This document shows, piece by piece, positions 17,103 to 25,590 of a stretch of 64,000 nt of DNA. The position numbers and the translations under genes are program-made. Within the stretch, counting starts at the first letter, position 1; the number at the start of each line of letters is the position of its first letter. The DNA comes from Desulfovibrionaceae bacterium (lineage in GTDB: Bacteria > Desulfobacterota > Desulfovibrionia > Desulfovibrionales > Desulfovibrionaceae), in contig JAHZEL010000010.1 in assembly GCA_019421865.1 (NCBI GenBank), forward strand, positions 36,122 to 100,121, in the 5' to 3' direction. The notes under the pieces are model-generated. The model had not been told where the DNA came from and ran no database searches. It saw nothing but the letters and a program-made list of their open reading frames with translations.

Positions 17103-17139
17103 GGAAAAACAAAAGGGCGCAACAGCGTTGCGCCCTTTT
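17103..17139 (-). terminator. Terminator of the SRP RNA gene
   Basis: Read on the minus strand: AAAAGGGCGCAACG and its near-perfect complement TTGCGCCCTTTT, followed by GTTTTT. Starts directly at the 3' end of the RNA. Confidence 0.85.
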
Positions 17140-17224
17140 GGGAACCGGACACCCGGCAACAACCGTTACCGTTGCTTCCTTTCGGACCTGGCGGGGTTGG
17201 CGGCGCGACCGCCGTCCGGTTCCC
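17140..17224 (-). ncRNA. ffs: Signal recognition particle RNA (4.5S-type)
   Basis: Small bacterial SRP RNA of about 85 nt. The minus strand contains the invariant domain-IV loop sequence CCAGGTCCGAAAGGAAGCAA followed by GGTAACGG, and the ends pair perfectly (GGGAACCGGAC with GTCCGGTTCCC) to form the closing helix. It binds Ffh (not in this window) and directs membrane-protein translation to FtsY. It has its own consensus promoter and terminator. Confidence 0.95.
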
Positions 17225-17247
17225 GGTATGCTTACGAAGCGATGGTT

Positions 17248-17276
17248 ACTATAGCTGGGGAAGAGGACGCTGTCAA
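17248..17276 (-). promoter_or_regulatory. Consensus sigma-70 promoter of ffs
   Basis: On the minus strand: TTGACA (17271-17276), 17-nt spacer, TATAGT (17248-17253). Initiation about 7 nt further on would leave a leader of about 17-20 nt before the mature RNA, implying 5' processing. Confidence 0.85.
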
Positions 17277-17639
17277 CCGGCAGGGAAAAGGTCCGCTGCG
17301 CCCCGGACGGGAAGGGGAGGCGGAGCGGCTCGTCCGCCTTCTCCGAAAGACGTTTTTTGAGGGGCGCCCTCCTTTCTGTTTTTGCGCGGCGGTCTTCCTA
17401 CCGAAAGCAGCCGGAACGGAGCGTGTTCGTTTCAGCCCGGGCCTTCTTCCGGTTGCTTCAGGAAGCTTGTTGCGGAATCGCCGCCTGCCTTCTGTGAATC
17501 TCCGTGTCGTTTTCTGTGGAAAACGTGCCCGGAAAGAGCGTGAGCGGAGGGGCTGCACGGCCCTGTCTTCAAAAAAAAAGACAAATGCCTGAAAAAAAGA
17601 CTTGCCAAGCCGGAGTGTTTTCTATACAAAAACAGCTGT
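17277..17639. other. Intergenic region between ffs and tRNA-Leu
   Basis: No gene recognised. The last 40 bp hold the tRNA promoter: TTGCCA near 17602 and TATACA about 15 nt downstream. Confidence 0.5.
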
Positions 17640-17724
17640 GCCCAGGTGGTGGAATTGGTAGACACACTATCTTGAGGTGGTAGCGCCGAATGGCGTGGGA
17701 GTTCGAGTCTCCCCCTGGGCACCA
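17640..17724 (+). tRNA. tRNA-Leu (anticodon GAG)
   Basis: Acceptor arms GCCCAGG and CCTGGGC, anticodon loop TTGAGGT on a 5-bp stem, long class-II variable arm (GCGCCGAATGGCGT), T-loop GTTCGAGTC, encoded CCA. Reads CUC/CUU leucine codons. Confidence 0.95.
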
Positions 17725-17736
17725 GTTGAACATGCG

Positions 17737-17766
17737 AGCCGCAGAAATTCTGCGGCTTTTTGTTTT
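17737..17766 (+). terminator. Terminator of tRNA-Leu
   Basis: AGCCGCAGAA and TTCTGCGGCT pair perfectly with almost no loop and are followed by TTTTTGTTTTT. Confidence 0.85.
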
Positions 17767-18182
17767 TAAGCCGTAGCGCTCTCTGCTCCGGGCGAATCGT
17801 CGCCGGGAGGGCGGCCTGAGCCGCACCATCGATATTTTTTCCCTGAAGAAGCAACTACGAGAACCATTCCGCGGCAAAGAGCAGGAGCGGAGAAAAGCGG
17901 GGTGCCGTGTCGTAGCGTAGGTTTCCCTGCTGCCTTTCCTGCCGAAAAGGAGGAAGGGGCATTCTTTATCAAAAAGGGCGGAGCACCCTGCATTTCGGCG
18001 TCTTTGGAGACGTTTCTTTTTTCAGGACAGCTCCTGGTTTCGATCGGTCGCCGTGATTTCAGGATATGTTCTGCCCTATGGTAAGCGGCTGCCGACTGCG
18101 ACCTTTTTCTTCTTTACTGCCCTCGGATGGCATTCCGTTTTTTTCGCGCCGAAAGCGGAAGGCGGCGGGGGATGAGTCTCCG
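17767..18182. other. Intergenic region, nothing recognised
   Basis: About 415 bp between tRNA-Leu and the HxlR gene. Open frames are short and unsupported on both strands. Confidence 0.5.
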
Positions 18183-18566
18183 TCAGTTTCCGGTACATTG
18201 CGGATCGGTCAGCACGAAGCGTTCATCGAGGTGTTCCTCTCCCCACTCGCACATCAGTTCCAGAATGGTGCTCAGTGAGCGTCCTTTCTCCGTGATGGAA
18301 TACTCCACCTTCGGCGGCACTTCGGCATAAACGGTGCGGAGAATCAGTCCGTCGCCTTCCAGTTCGCGCAGCTGATTCGTCAGAGTTCTCTGCGATACTC
18401 CGGAAAGATCACGCATAAGTTCGCCGAAACGCCTTGTCCCTTTGCGTATGAGGCTGTCGAGTATCAGCGGCTTGTACTTTCCGCCGATCATCTTCAGGGT
18501 GACTTCCATCTCACAGGTCACTTGAATCTTGTCCAGAACAACCTCCTTTAGTGAACTTTTTTTCAC
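18183..18566 (-). CDS. HxlR-family transcriptional regulator
   Basis: 127 aa or slightly less. Winged helix of the HxlR type: VTLKMIGGKYKPLILDSLIRK, then FGELMRDLSGVSQRTLTNQL and the wing EVPPKVEYSITEKG. A single cysteine near the N-terminus (VTCEMEV) is where redox- or aldehyde-sensing members carry theirs. Start is uncertain: the GTG at 18566 lies inside a palindrome and has no ribosome binding site, whereas AAAGGAGG at about 18542-18549 would serve a start near 18536, where the in-frame codon is CTG. Divergent from a short-chain dehydrogenase, its likely target. Confidence 0.88.
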   Translation of the reverse strand: MKKSSLKEVVLDKIQVTCEMEVTLKMIGGKYKPLILDSLIRKGTRRFGELMRDLSGVSQRTLTNQLRELEGDGLILRTVYAEVPPKVEYSITEKGRSLSTILELMCEWGEEHLDERFVLTDPQCTGN

Positions 18567-18568
18567 TA
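18549..18568. promoter_or_regulatory. Candidate HxlR operator
   Basis: TAGTGAA and TTCACTA, a perfect 7-bp inverted repeat around a 6-nt centre, placed just before the HxlR ribosome binding site and facing the divergent dehydrogenase gene. Fits an autoregulatory operator. Confidence 0.6.
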
Positions 18569-18819
18569 TATGAATGTATTGTGCGTACTTGTCTGTTTTT
18601 CTGCATGACGGTATGACGTGAGTATAGCCGTTTCATGCGGTTCCGTAAATATCCTGAAAGTCATGATTCAGTGGTATTGAGCATGGGGAATAAGATACCA
18701 TTTTCCATATTATGCATTCTTTTATTGTAATATTTTTTTTATGAACGGAAAATGTGCGATGTTTATGGAAACGTATGGAACGGCGATCCTCGATGAACAT
18801 TTTCTCATGGAGAAATACT

Positions 18820-19539
18820 ATGAAAAAACTGGTTGTGGTTACAGGCGCAAGTTCGGGCATCGGCAGAGAAATGGCAAAGCGTTTTTCCGAAGAAGGTCAT
18901 CCTCTGCTTCTGCTTGCCCGACGGCTGGAGCCTATGGAGGAGCTTCATCTTCCCCACTGTCTCTGCCGCAGCGTGGACGTCACCCGGCCTGAAGATGTGA
19001 AAAAGGCCGTGGCCGAAGCCGAAGCCATGTACGGGAAAACCGATCTGCTGATCAATGCGGCAGGCATCATGCTGCTGGGACATCCCGAAACGCAGTCTTT
19101 TGAGGAATGGGATCGCATGATTGACGTGAACGTCAAGGGCGTTCTTGCCGGTATGAACGCCGTGCTCAAGGACATGATCGCCCGTCGCGAGGGAACCGTC
19201 ATCAATATCAGTTCCATTGCGGGCAGAAAGACCTTCGACAATCATGCCGTGTACTGCGGAACCAAGTATGCCGTCCACGCCATGACCGAAGCCGTCCGTC
19301 GGGAAGTCTCCGGCAGCAGCGTACGCCTTATCGTGATTGCGCCCGGCGTTGTGGACACGCCTCTTCTCTCCCATACGTCCGACGAACAGATCAAGGCGGA
19401 CTACAACGAATGGAAAAAGAGCATTCATGGAGGCCTTGAGGCCGGCGATGTGGCGGACTGCGCCCTTTTTGCCTACCGCATGCCGCAGAGTGTGTGCGTG
19501 AGGGAAATGGTGATAGCCGCCACCCTTCAGGCCGATTGA
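18820..19539 (+). CDS. Short-chain dehydrogenase/reductase (SDR)
   Basis: 239 aa NAD(P)H-dependent oxidoreductase of the classical SDR type. Begins MKKLVVVTGASSGIGREMAK with the glycine-rich cofactor motif, then NAAGIMLLG, a catalytic serine in INISSIAG and the YCGTK (YxxxK) pair near residue 150. I chose the ATG at 18820 (GGAG upstream) over the open frame from 18754, because the cofactor motif then starts at the usual place. Probably regulated by the divergent HxlR protein; substrate unknown, possibly a reactive carbonyl. Confidence 0.92.
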   Translation: MKKLVVVTGASSGIGREMAKRFSEEGHPLLLLARRLEPMEELHLPHCLCRSVDVTRPEDVKKAVAEAEAMYGKTDLLINAAGIMLLGHPETQSFEEWDRMIDVNVKGVLAGMNAVLKDMIARREGTVINISSIAGRKTFDNHAVYCGTKYAVHAMTEAVRREVSGSSVRLIVIAPGVVDTPLLSHTSDEQIKADYNEWKKSIHGGLEAGDVADCALFAYRMPQSVCVREMVIAATLQAD

Positions 19540-19639
19540 GCGCCTCCGGTCCGCAGGGCGCTTTTTCGGAAACAGGCCCTGACCTGTCCGCTGATTTTCA
19601 CCCGCTGCCATCAGGGGGGACATGCCGGCAGCGGCTTAT

Positions 19640-19697
19640 GCAGATCCGCGCCGAAGCGCGGCTGACGGCGTTCGGCGTGGATCTGCAACGTTTTTCG
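19640..19697 (+). terminator. Long hairpin downstream of the SDR gene
   Basis: GCAGATCCGCGCCGAA pairs with TTCGGCGTGGATCTGC (one mismatch) around a GC-rich inner loop and is followed by AACGTTTTTCG. It lies 100 bp after the SDR stop, and the stem is unusually long for a terminator. Confidence 0.5.
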
Positions 19698-19722
19698 TCT
19701 GTTTTCCCCAGCTGTTGACGGT

Positions 19723-19762
19723 AAAGAGCCGCCGGGCGTATCCTGTCCGCGGCTCTTTTTTC
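19723..19762 (+). terminator. Terminator ahead of the 5'-nucleotidase gene
   Basis: AAAGAGCCGC and GCGGCTCTTT form the stem, followed by TTTT. Together with the hairpin at 19640 it isolates the nucleotidase gene from upstream transcription, or ends a short untranslated RNA. Confidence 0.7.
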
Positions 19763-19821
19763 TGCTGTACGGCTGAGGCGGTCGCACGGAAAAAGAGGTG
19801 AATCAGCAACAAGGAAACATC

Positions 19822-21435
19822 ATGAAAGCAATACGAAAAACGGGAACGCTGGTTCTGGCGCTTCTTCTGACGGGCAGCCTGCTGGCCTGCGCCCCGAAAA
19901 ACTCCCCGCAGCAGAACGGGGGACTTGAGCTGGTGCTTCTGCACACCAACGACACGCACGCCTTTCTTGCCGGCATGGACAAGTACGGCAATGCCAGTCT
20001 CGACGGCGTAGGCAGCCGCGGCGGACTGGGCCGCGTGTCTGCGGCCGTGAAGGCGGCCCGCGAAGGCCGGGACAACGTAATTGCCCTGGATGCGGGGGAT
20101 CAGTTTCAGGGGACGCTGTTCTACAGCGTGAATAAGTGGCCCATGATCGCCGATGCGGATCGCGCGGTGGCGTGGGACGCCATGACGCTGGGCAATCATG
20201 AATTCGACGAAGGCTGCGAAGAACTGGCCCGCTTCATGGAAGCCACGCCCGTTCCCGTACTGGCGGCCAACCTTGCGCCGGAAGAGGGCTGCCCTCTGCG
20301 CGGGGCGCGTTCCTCCTCGCATGTCATAAAGAATGTGCGCGGCGAGAAGGTGGGCATTGTGGGCCTTGCCAACGACAAGGTGGCCACGCTGGCCGCGGCC
20401 TGTCCGCATACCGCCTTTCTGCCTGCGGAGGAAACGTTGCGGCGTGAGGTGAAGGCGCTGGAGGCGGAAGGCGTCCGGCATATCGTGGCGGTAACGCACC
20501 TCGGTCTTCCCGAAGATCGGGAACTGGCCCGCAGCGTAAGCGGTGTGGACGTGATTGTGGGCGGTCATACCCACAACTACCTCGGGCCGGAACCTTCCGA
20601 CGGCCCGTACCCCATCGTGGAACACTCGCCGGACGGCTCTCCCGTGCTGGTGGTCACGGCCGGGCGCGGCGCGAAATACCTGGGCGAGCTGACGGTGCAG
20701 TTCGATGAAAACGGCGTGCCTTCCCTCTGGAGCGGCTCCGCCGTGGAGCTGACCACGGACATGCCCGTGGATCCTGCCGTGCAGACGCTCATTGACCGCT
20801 ATGCCGCCACGCTGGAAAGCCTGCGTTCCGAAGTTGTGGGCAGCCATGCCCTTTCTCTGCCTGACGGCATGGACCTGTGCCGTGAAAACGACTGCCTCGG
20901 CGGCATGGTCACTACCGACGCCATGCTGGACTACGCCCGGCCCTTCGGAGCCGTGGCCGCCCTGTGCAACGGCGGCGCCCTGCGTGCGGCCCTTCCACAG
21001 GGAACCATCACGCGGGGCGATGTGCTCGCCGTGCATCCCTTCGGCAACGCGCTTTTCGTGCGCGAATACAGCGGCCGGGATATCCTGACGGCGCTGGAAC
21101 ACGGCGTGTCCGGCGAAGGAGCCATGGGCCCGCAGCTTCTGCAGACGGCAGGCCTGCGCTACGAGGTGGACGCCTCCCGCCCGGCCGGAAGCCGAGTACT
21201 GAAGGCCGAAATCGTGGATGACAAAGGAAACGCCGAGCCGCTCGACCCCGAGGCCCGCTACAGAATCACCCTTGCCGACTTCCTCGCCGACGGCGGCGAC
21301 GGCTACGCTTCCCTCAAGAACGGAACCCCCGTGAGCGCCCCCGACCCCCTCGTCGTCGACGTCGTTACCGACTACATCAAAACTCACTCCCCCCTTCCTG
21401 CCCCCCTCCCGAACCGCATCGTTCGCGTGAAGTAG
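19822..21435 (+). CDS. 5'-nucleotidase / metallophosphatase lipoprotein (UshA family)
   Basis: 537 aa exported hydrolase of nucleotides. Start at the ATG 19822 (AAGGAAA upstream); a GTG eight codons earlier is weaker. Lipobox SLLAC. Metallophosphatase domain: LLHTNDTHAF, DAGDQFQG, LGNHEFDEG, VGGHTHNY. C-terminal 5'-nucleotidase domain: CNGGALRA, VHPFGNALF, and LADFLADGGDGY near the end. It would release nucleosides and phosphate outside the cytoplasm, which the BMP-type importer at 158-6685 could in principle take up (inference). A family-1 hairpin repeat follows. Confidence 0.93.
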   Translation: MKAIRKTGTLVLALLLTGSLLACAPKNSPQQNGGLELVLLHTNDTHAFLAGMDKYGNASLDGVGSRGGLGRVSAAVKAAREGRDNVIALDAGDQFQGTLFYSVNKWPMIADADRAVAWDAMTLGNHEFDEGCEELARFMEATPVPVLAANLAPEEGCPLRGARSSSHVIKNVRGEKVGIVGLANDKVATLAAACPHTAFLPAEETLRREVKALEAEGVRHIVAVTHLGLPEDRELARSVSGVDVIVGGHTHNYLGPEPSDGPYPIVEHSPDGSPVLVVTAGRGAKYLGELTVQFDENGVPSLWSGSAVELTTDMPVDPAVQTLIDRYAATLESLRSEVVGSHALSLPDGMDLCRENDCLGGMVTTDAMLDYARPFGAVAALCNGGALRAALPQGTITRGDVLAVHPFGNALFVREYSGRDILTALEHGVSGEGAMGPQLLQTAGLRYEVDASRPAGSRVLKAEIVDDKGNAEPLDPEARYRITLADFLADGGDGYASLKNGTPVSAPDPLVVDVVTDYIKTHSPLPAPLPNRIVRVK

Positions 21436-21465
21436 GAGAGATGGAGGAGAGAGGGGGAGAGTGAT

Positions 21466-21548
21466 GCGGGGGAAGGAGGAAACCCTTTTGAAAAAGGGTT
21501 TCCTCCTTCCCCCGCACCCCCATCCTCCTTCCTAAAACTTTTAATAGG
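21466..21548 (+). repeat. Dispersed palindromic repeat, family 1 copy B
   Basis: Same structure as 7187-7271: palindrome GCGGGGGAAGGAGGAAACCC plus complement (21466-21515), then the tail CACCCCCATCCT and AAAACTTTTAATAGG. It starts 30 bp after the nucleotidase stop. The loop arms differ from copy A by compensatory changes (AAACCC..GGGTTT versus AAAACTT..AAGTTTT), which points to selection for the hairpin. Confidence 0.75.
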
Positions 21549-21680
21549 GGGGCGGTCGTATCGTTGCACAGAGCCGGGAAGGGGGAAGGTGGTTTTTTGG
21601 GGGAAAACGCTTACGGAATGGCTCCGGAGGCGGGATTCCGTGAGCGGCGGGAACAAACGTTTTTCTGATTGTTCAGGCTG

Positions 21681-21728
21681 AAAAAGAAAGGGCAGGCACG
21701 GCGCGAGGTGCGTCATGTCTGCCCTTTG
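21681..21728 (-). terminator. Terminator of the purine operon
   Basis: On the minus strand AAAGGGCAG and CTGCCCTTT bracket a long loop and are followed by CTTTTTC. It lies 90 bp past the purL stop. Confidence 0.65.
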
Positions 21729-21735
21729 TTGTTTC

Positions 21736-21800
21736 TGCCGCCGCGGCGGCGAAGCCGCGAGGCGGAACCGAGGGGGCGCGGGGGAAATCATTTCCCCCGC
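21736..21800 (+). repeat. Dispersed hairpin repeat, family 2 copy A
   Basis: A GC-rich palindrome (CCGCCGCGGCGGCGAAGC..) followed by AACCGAGGGGG and GCGGGGGAAATCATTTCCCC(CGC). The latter two blocks recur at 60113-60176 in inverse orientation. Confidence 0.6.
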
Positions 21801-21817
21801 ATGCCTTTCCCGTCTTT

Positions 21818-24800
21818 TCAGATGCTGAAGTAGTCTTTGGCAGCCTCGAAGAGGTGGAGGTCGTAGTTGCCGGGCACGTTCTTGTAGAGGCCGGCGCCGA
21901 TACGTTCGGAGTGGCCCATCTTGCCGAGCACGCGGCCGTCGGGCGAGGTGATGCCTTCCACGGCCCAGATGGAGCCGTTGGGGTTGAAGTCCACGTTCAT
22001 GGTCGGTCTGCCGTCGAGATCAACGTACTGGGTGGCGATCTGTCCGTTTTCCGCGAGTTTCCGGAGCAGGGCGGGGTCGCACAGGAAGCGGCCTTCGCCG
22101 TGGGAGATCGGCACGGAGACGATGTCGCCGGCGGCGACGCGGCTCAGCCAGGGCGAGAGCCGGGACGAGACGCGGGTGCGCACGATTTTCGACTGATGGC
22201 GGCCGATTACGTTGAAGCTGAGGGTGGGGCAGGCGGCATCGGTATCGATGATTTCGCCGTAGGGCACGAGACCGAGCTTGATGAGGGCCTGGAAGCCGTT
22301 GCAGATGCCGAGCATGAGGCCGTCGCGCTGCTTGAGCAGGTTCATGGTGGCGTCGGTGACTTCGGGGTTGCGGAAGAAGGCCGTGATGAATTTGCCGGAG
22401 CCTTCGGGTTCGTCGCCGCCGGAGAAGCCGCCGGGCACGAAGATGATCTGGCTTTTCCGCACGACTTCAGCGAAGCGGGCGGCCGATTCCGCCACGTCTG
22501 CGGCGGACTGGTTGCGCAGCACCACGATTTCGGGCTCAAGACCGGCGCGCATCACGGCGCGGGCGCTGTCGTATTCGCAGTTGGTGCCGGGGAACACGGG
22601 AATGGCCACGCGGGGCTTTGCGGATCCTGAGCGGGGCACGACCACGGGCTGCTTTTCCGACGTGATCACGGGCACATCCGCATCCCCGCCTTCGGTGCGG
22701 CTGGGATAGATGTTTTCCAGCACGCCTTCGTTCAGGGCGAGAAGCTCGTCGATGGAGGCGCTGTCTGCGCCGAGGTTCACTTCGGCGTTTGCGGTCGTGG
22801 CGCCGATGATGAGACCGGCGGAGCAGCCTTCGGCAAGTTCCGCCACGATGGCGCCGGGCATGGGACGATACCAGTCGATGTCGGCGGAGGCGGCGAAGCC
22901 CACGTTGTTGCCGAAGCTCATGTTCATGACGGCTTCAGCCACGCTGTTGTCCACGGCCCAGGCGGCCTTCACCTTGCCTTCGGCGTGCAGGGCGGCAAAG
23001 GAGTCCCAGCAGGCCTTGAGCGCTTCGGCGCTGTTGTCCCTGGGCGCGACCAGGCAGACCGGATGACCGGCTTCCTTGAATTCGGGCGAAAGCAGTTCGG
23101 AGGCGAGGGCCGGAACCACGGCAAAGGAAATGAGGGTGGGGGGCACGTCCATGTCGAGGAAGGAACCGGACATGGAGTCCTTGCCGCCGATGGCGGCCAC
23201 GCCGAGGTCGAGCTGGGCGTCGAGGGCGCCGAGCAGGGCGGCGAAGGGCTTGCCCCAGCGCGAAGGTTCGTTGCGCAGCTTTTCAAAGTATTCCTGCAGG
23301 GACAGGTAGGCCTTGCGGTAGTCGCAGCCGGCGGCCGCGAGTCTGGCCACGGAGCCGATCACGGAACGGTAGGCGCCTTCATAGGGATCGGCGCTCATCT
23401 GATCGGCGTCGAAGCCCCAGGCCATGACGGAGCAGTTTTCGGTTTCCTGACCGGGCAGCACGGGAAGCAGCGCCGCCATGACCTGCGAAGGCGTGCGCTG
23501 ACGCTCTCCGCCGAAGGGCATGAGCACGGAACCGGCGCCGATGGTGGAGTCGAAGCGTTCGGCAAGGCCGCGGCGCGAGGCGCACTTGAGGCTTCTGGCG
23601 GTTTCGCGCAGCGAGGAGGCAGCCGGAGCGTCGAGTGCGGAGCGGTCGGCCTTTTCCACGGTAACGCGGGTGTGCTTGGCCGCGCCGTTGGTATCGAGGA
23701 AGGCGCGGGAGAGATTCACGATGGTGCTGCCCTGCCAGTTCATGACCATGCGGGGGCTTTCGGTGACCACGGCCACCTGATAGGCCTCAAGGTTTTCCTT
23801 TTCCGCGGCGGCGATGAAGGCGGCGGCGTCTTTTGCGGCCACCACGCAGGCCATGCGTTCCTGGGATTCGGAAATGGCGAGTTCCGTACCGTCGAGGCCT
23901 TCGTACTTCTTGCGCACGGCGTCGAGATTGATGGCGAGGCCCGGAGCGAGTTCGCCTATGGCCACGGACACGCCGCCCGCGCCGAAGTCGTTGCAGCGCT
24001 TGATGAGGCGGGTGACGTCGCCGTTGCGGAACAGGCGCTGGATCTTGCGTTCTTCGGGGGCGTTGCCCTTCTGCACTTCCGAGGCCATGGTCACGAGGGA
24101 CTTTCTGTTGTGGCTCTTGGAGGAACCGGTGGCGCCGCCTATGCCGTCGCGGCCGGTGCGTCCGCCGAGCAGGATGACCACGTCGCCGGGAGCCGGACGT
24201 TCGCGCACCACGTTGGCGGCAGGAGCCGCAGCCACCACGGCGCCCACTTCAAGATGCTTGGCCACATAGCCGGGATGATAGATTTCGGAGACCATGCCGG
24301 TGGCAAGACCGATCTGGTTGCCGTAGGAGGAATAGCCTGCGGCGGCGGTCTGTGCCAGCTTGCGCTGGGGGAGCTTGCCGGGAATGGTTTCGGAAACGGG
24401 CGTGCGCGGATCGCCGCAGCCGGTGACGCGCATGGCCTGATAGACGTAGGCGCGGCCGGAGAGCGGATCGCGGATGCAGCCGCCGATGCAGGTGGCCGCG
24501 CCGCCGAAGGGCTCGATTTCCGTGGGATGGTTGTGCGTTTCGTTCTTGAACATGAGCAGCCAGTCCTGCTCTTCACCGTTCACGGTGGCGGTCACATGAA
24601 TGGAGCAGGCGTTGATTTCCTCGCTCTCGTCCATGTTGGTGAGCAGGCCGCGCTTTTTCAGAGTCTTGGCGGCAATGGTGGCCATGTCCATGAGGGTCCG
24701 GGGCCGGAGGGCCGCCTTTTCCTCGCCGTAGACTTCCACGCGCGCATCAAGGTAGCGCTGGTAGGCGGCAAGGGTCTTTTCGTCCAGAATCTCCACGGAG

Positions 24801-25495
24801 TCGATGTGCGTGGAGAAGGTGGTGTGGCGGCAGTGATCGGACCAGTAGGTATCCACCACGCGCACTTCGGTGATGGTGGGGTCGCGCTTTTCCTCGTCGC
24901 GGAAATGCGCCTGGAGAAATTTGAGATCGTCGAGATCCATGGCGAGGCCGAGCGAGTCGAGCAGGGCGGAGAGACCGGCCTCGTCGAGCGTGGTGAAGCC
25001 TTCCACGGTGCTCACGCTCGTGGGCAGCTCGTATTCCATGTGCAGGGTGTCCACAGGATCGAGCGAGGCCTCGCGGGCTTCCACGGGGTTGATGAGATAG
25101 CGTTTGATCTTTTCCACGTCGTCCGCGGAAAGATCGCCGGAGAGCAGGTAGACGCGGGCCGTGCGTACGGCGGGGCGTTCACCCTGCGTCATGAGCTGGA
25201 TGCACTGACTGGCGGAGTCGGCGCGCTGATCGAACTGACCGGGCAGGTATTCCACGGCAAAGGCGACGCCTTCGCCGGGAAGGGCTTCGTACACGTCGTC
25301 GACCTGAGGCTCGGAGAAGACCGTGTTCACCGCGCGCTGAAAGACATCCTCGTCCAGACCTTCCACGTCGTAGCGGTTGACGAGGCGCAGACCGGCAAGG
25401 GAAGAGATGCCCAGCAGGCTGCGCAGCTCTCCGTACAGCGCGGCGGCTTCATGTCTCAGGGCGGGCTTTTTCTCTACATAAATGCGTCTTACCAT
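21818..25495 (-). CDS. purL: Phosphoribosylformylglycinamidine synthase (single-chain PurL)
   Basis: 1225 aa cytoplasmic enzyme converting FGAR, glutamine and ATP to FGAM. A PurS-like N-terminus is followed by two ATP-grasp-like halves (VVDTYWSDHCRHTTFSTHID, MFKNETHNHPTEIEPFGGAA, GGRTGRDGIGGATGSS) and a C-terminal glutaminase domain with nucleophile cysteine in LGICNGFQAL and His/Glu in SHGEGRF. Length and internal wording fit the Clostridium/Bacteroides-type single-chain enzyme rather than the roughly 1295-aa enterobacterial one. AAGGA precedes the ATG. Last gene of purC-F-M-L. Confidence 0.95.
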   Translation of the reverse strand: MVRRIYVEKKPALRHEAAALYGELRSLLGISSLAGLRLVNRYDVEGLDEDVFQRAVNTVFSEPQVDDVYEALPGEGVAFAVEYLPGQFDQRADSASQCIQLMTQGERPAVRTARVYLLSGDLSADDVEKIKRYLINPVEAREASLDPVDTLHMEYELPTSVSTVEGFTTLDEAGLSALLDSLGLAMDLDDLKFLQAHFRDEEKRDPTITEVRVVDTYWSDHCRHTTFSTHIDSVEILDEKTLAAYQRYLDARVEVYGEEKAALRPRTLMDMATIAAKTLKKRGLLTNMDESEEINACSIHVTATVNGEEQDWLLMFKNETHNHPTEIEPFGGAATCIGGCIRDPLSGRAYVYQAMRVTGCGDPRTPVSETIPGKLPQRKLAQTAAAGYSSYGNQIGLATGMVSEIYHPGYVAKHLEVGAVVAAAPAANVVRERPAPGDVVILLGGRTGRDGIGGATGSSKSHNRKSLVTMASEVQKGNAPEERKIQRLFRNGDVTRLIKRCNDFGAGGVSVAIGELAPGLAINLDAVRKKYEGLDGTELAISESQERMACVVAAKDAAAFIAAAEKENLEAYQVAVVTESPRMVMNWQGSTIVNLSRAFLDTNGAAKHTRVTVEKADRSALDAPAASSLRETARSLKCASRRGLAERFDSTIGAGSVLMPFGGERQRTPSQVMAALLPVLPGQETENCSVMAWGFDADQMSADPYEGAYRSVIGSVARLAAAGCDYRKAYLSLQEYFEKLRNEPSRWGKPFAALLGALDAQLDLGVAAIGGKDSMSGSFLDMDVPPTLISFAVVPALASELLSPEFKEAGHPVCLVAPRDNSAEALKACWDSFAALHAEGKVKAAWAVDNSVAEAVMNMSFGNNVGFAASADIDWYRPMPGAIVAELAEGCSAGLIIGATTANAEVNLGADSASIDELLALNEGVLENIYPSRTEGGDADVPVITSEKQPVVVPRSGSAKPRVAIPVFPGTNCEYDSARAVMRAGLEPEIVVLRNQSAADVAESAARFAEVVRKSQIIFVPGGFSGGDEPEGSGKFITAFFRNPEVTDATMNLLKQRDGLMLGICNGFQALIKLGLVPYGEIIDTDAACPTLSFNVIGRHQSKIVRTRVSSRLSPWLSRVAAGDIVSVPISHGEGRFLCDPALLRKLAENGQIATQYVDLDGRPTMNVDFNPNGSIWAVEGITSPDGRVLGKMGHSERIGAGLYKNVPGNYDLHLFEAAKDYFSI

Positions 25496-25545
25496 TCTTG
25501 ATATCCTTCACAGCGGGCGAGCCGCCGTCAGATGCTGGGGAAAGA

Positions 25546-25576
25546 GGGCCGCACCCGCACAGTACGGATGCGGCCC
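25546..25576 (-). promoter_or_regulatory. Hairpin between purM and purL
   Basis: GGGCCGCA and TGCGGCCCC form a strong stem in the 95-bp gap; no T tract. Possibly tunes purL expression or mRNA stability. Confidence 0.35.
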
Positions 25577-25590
25577 CGGAATCATCGTTG

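Noticed and set aside
22985..25501. 838-codon plus-strand frame opposite purL
   Set aside because: Antisense shadow with no recognisable motif; purL motifs are unambiguous.
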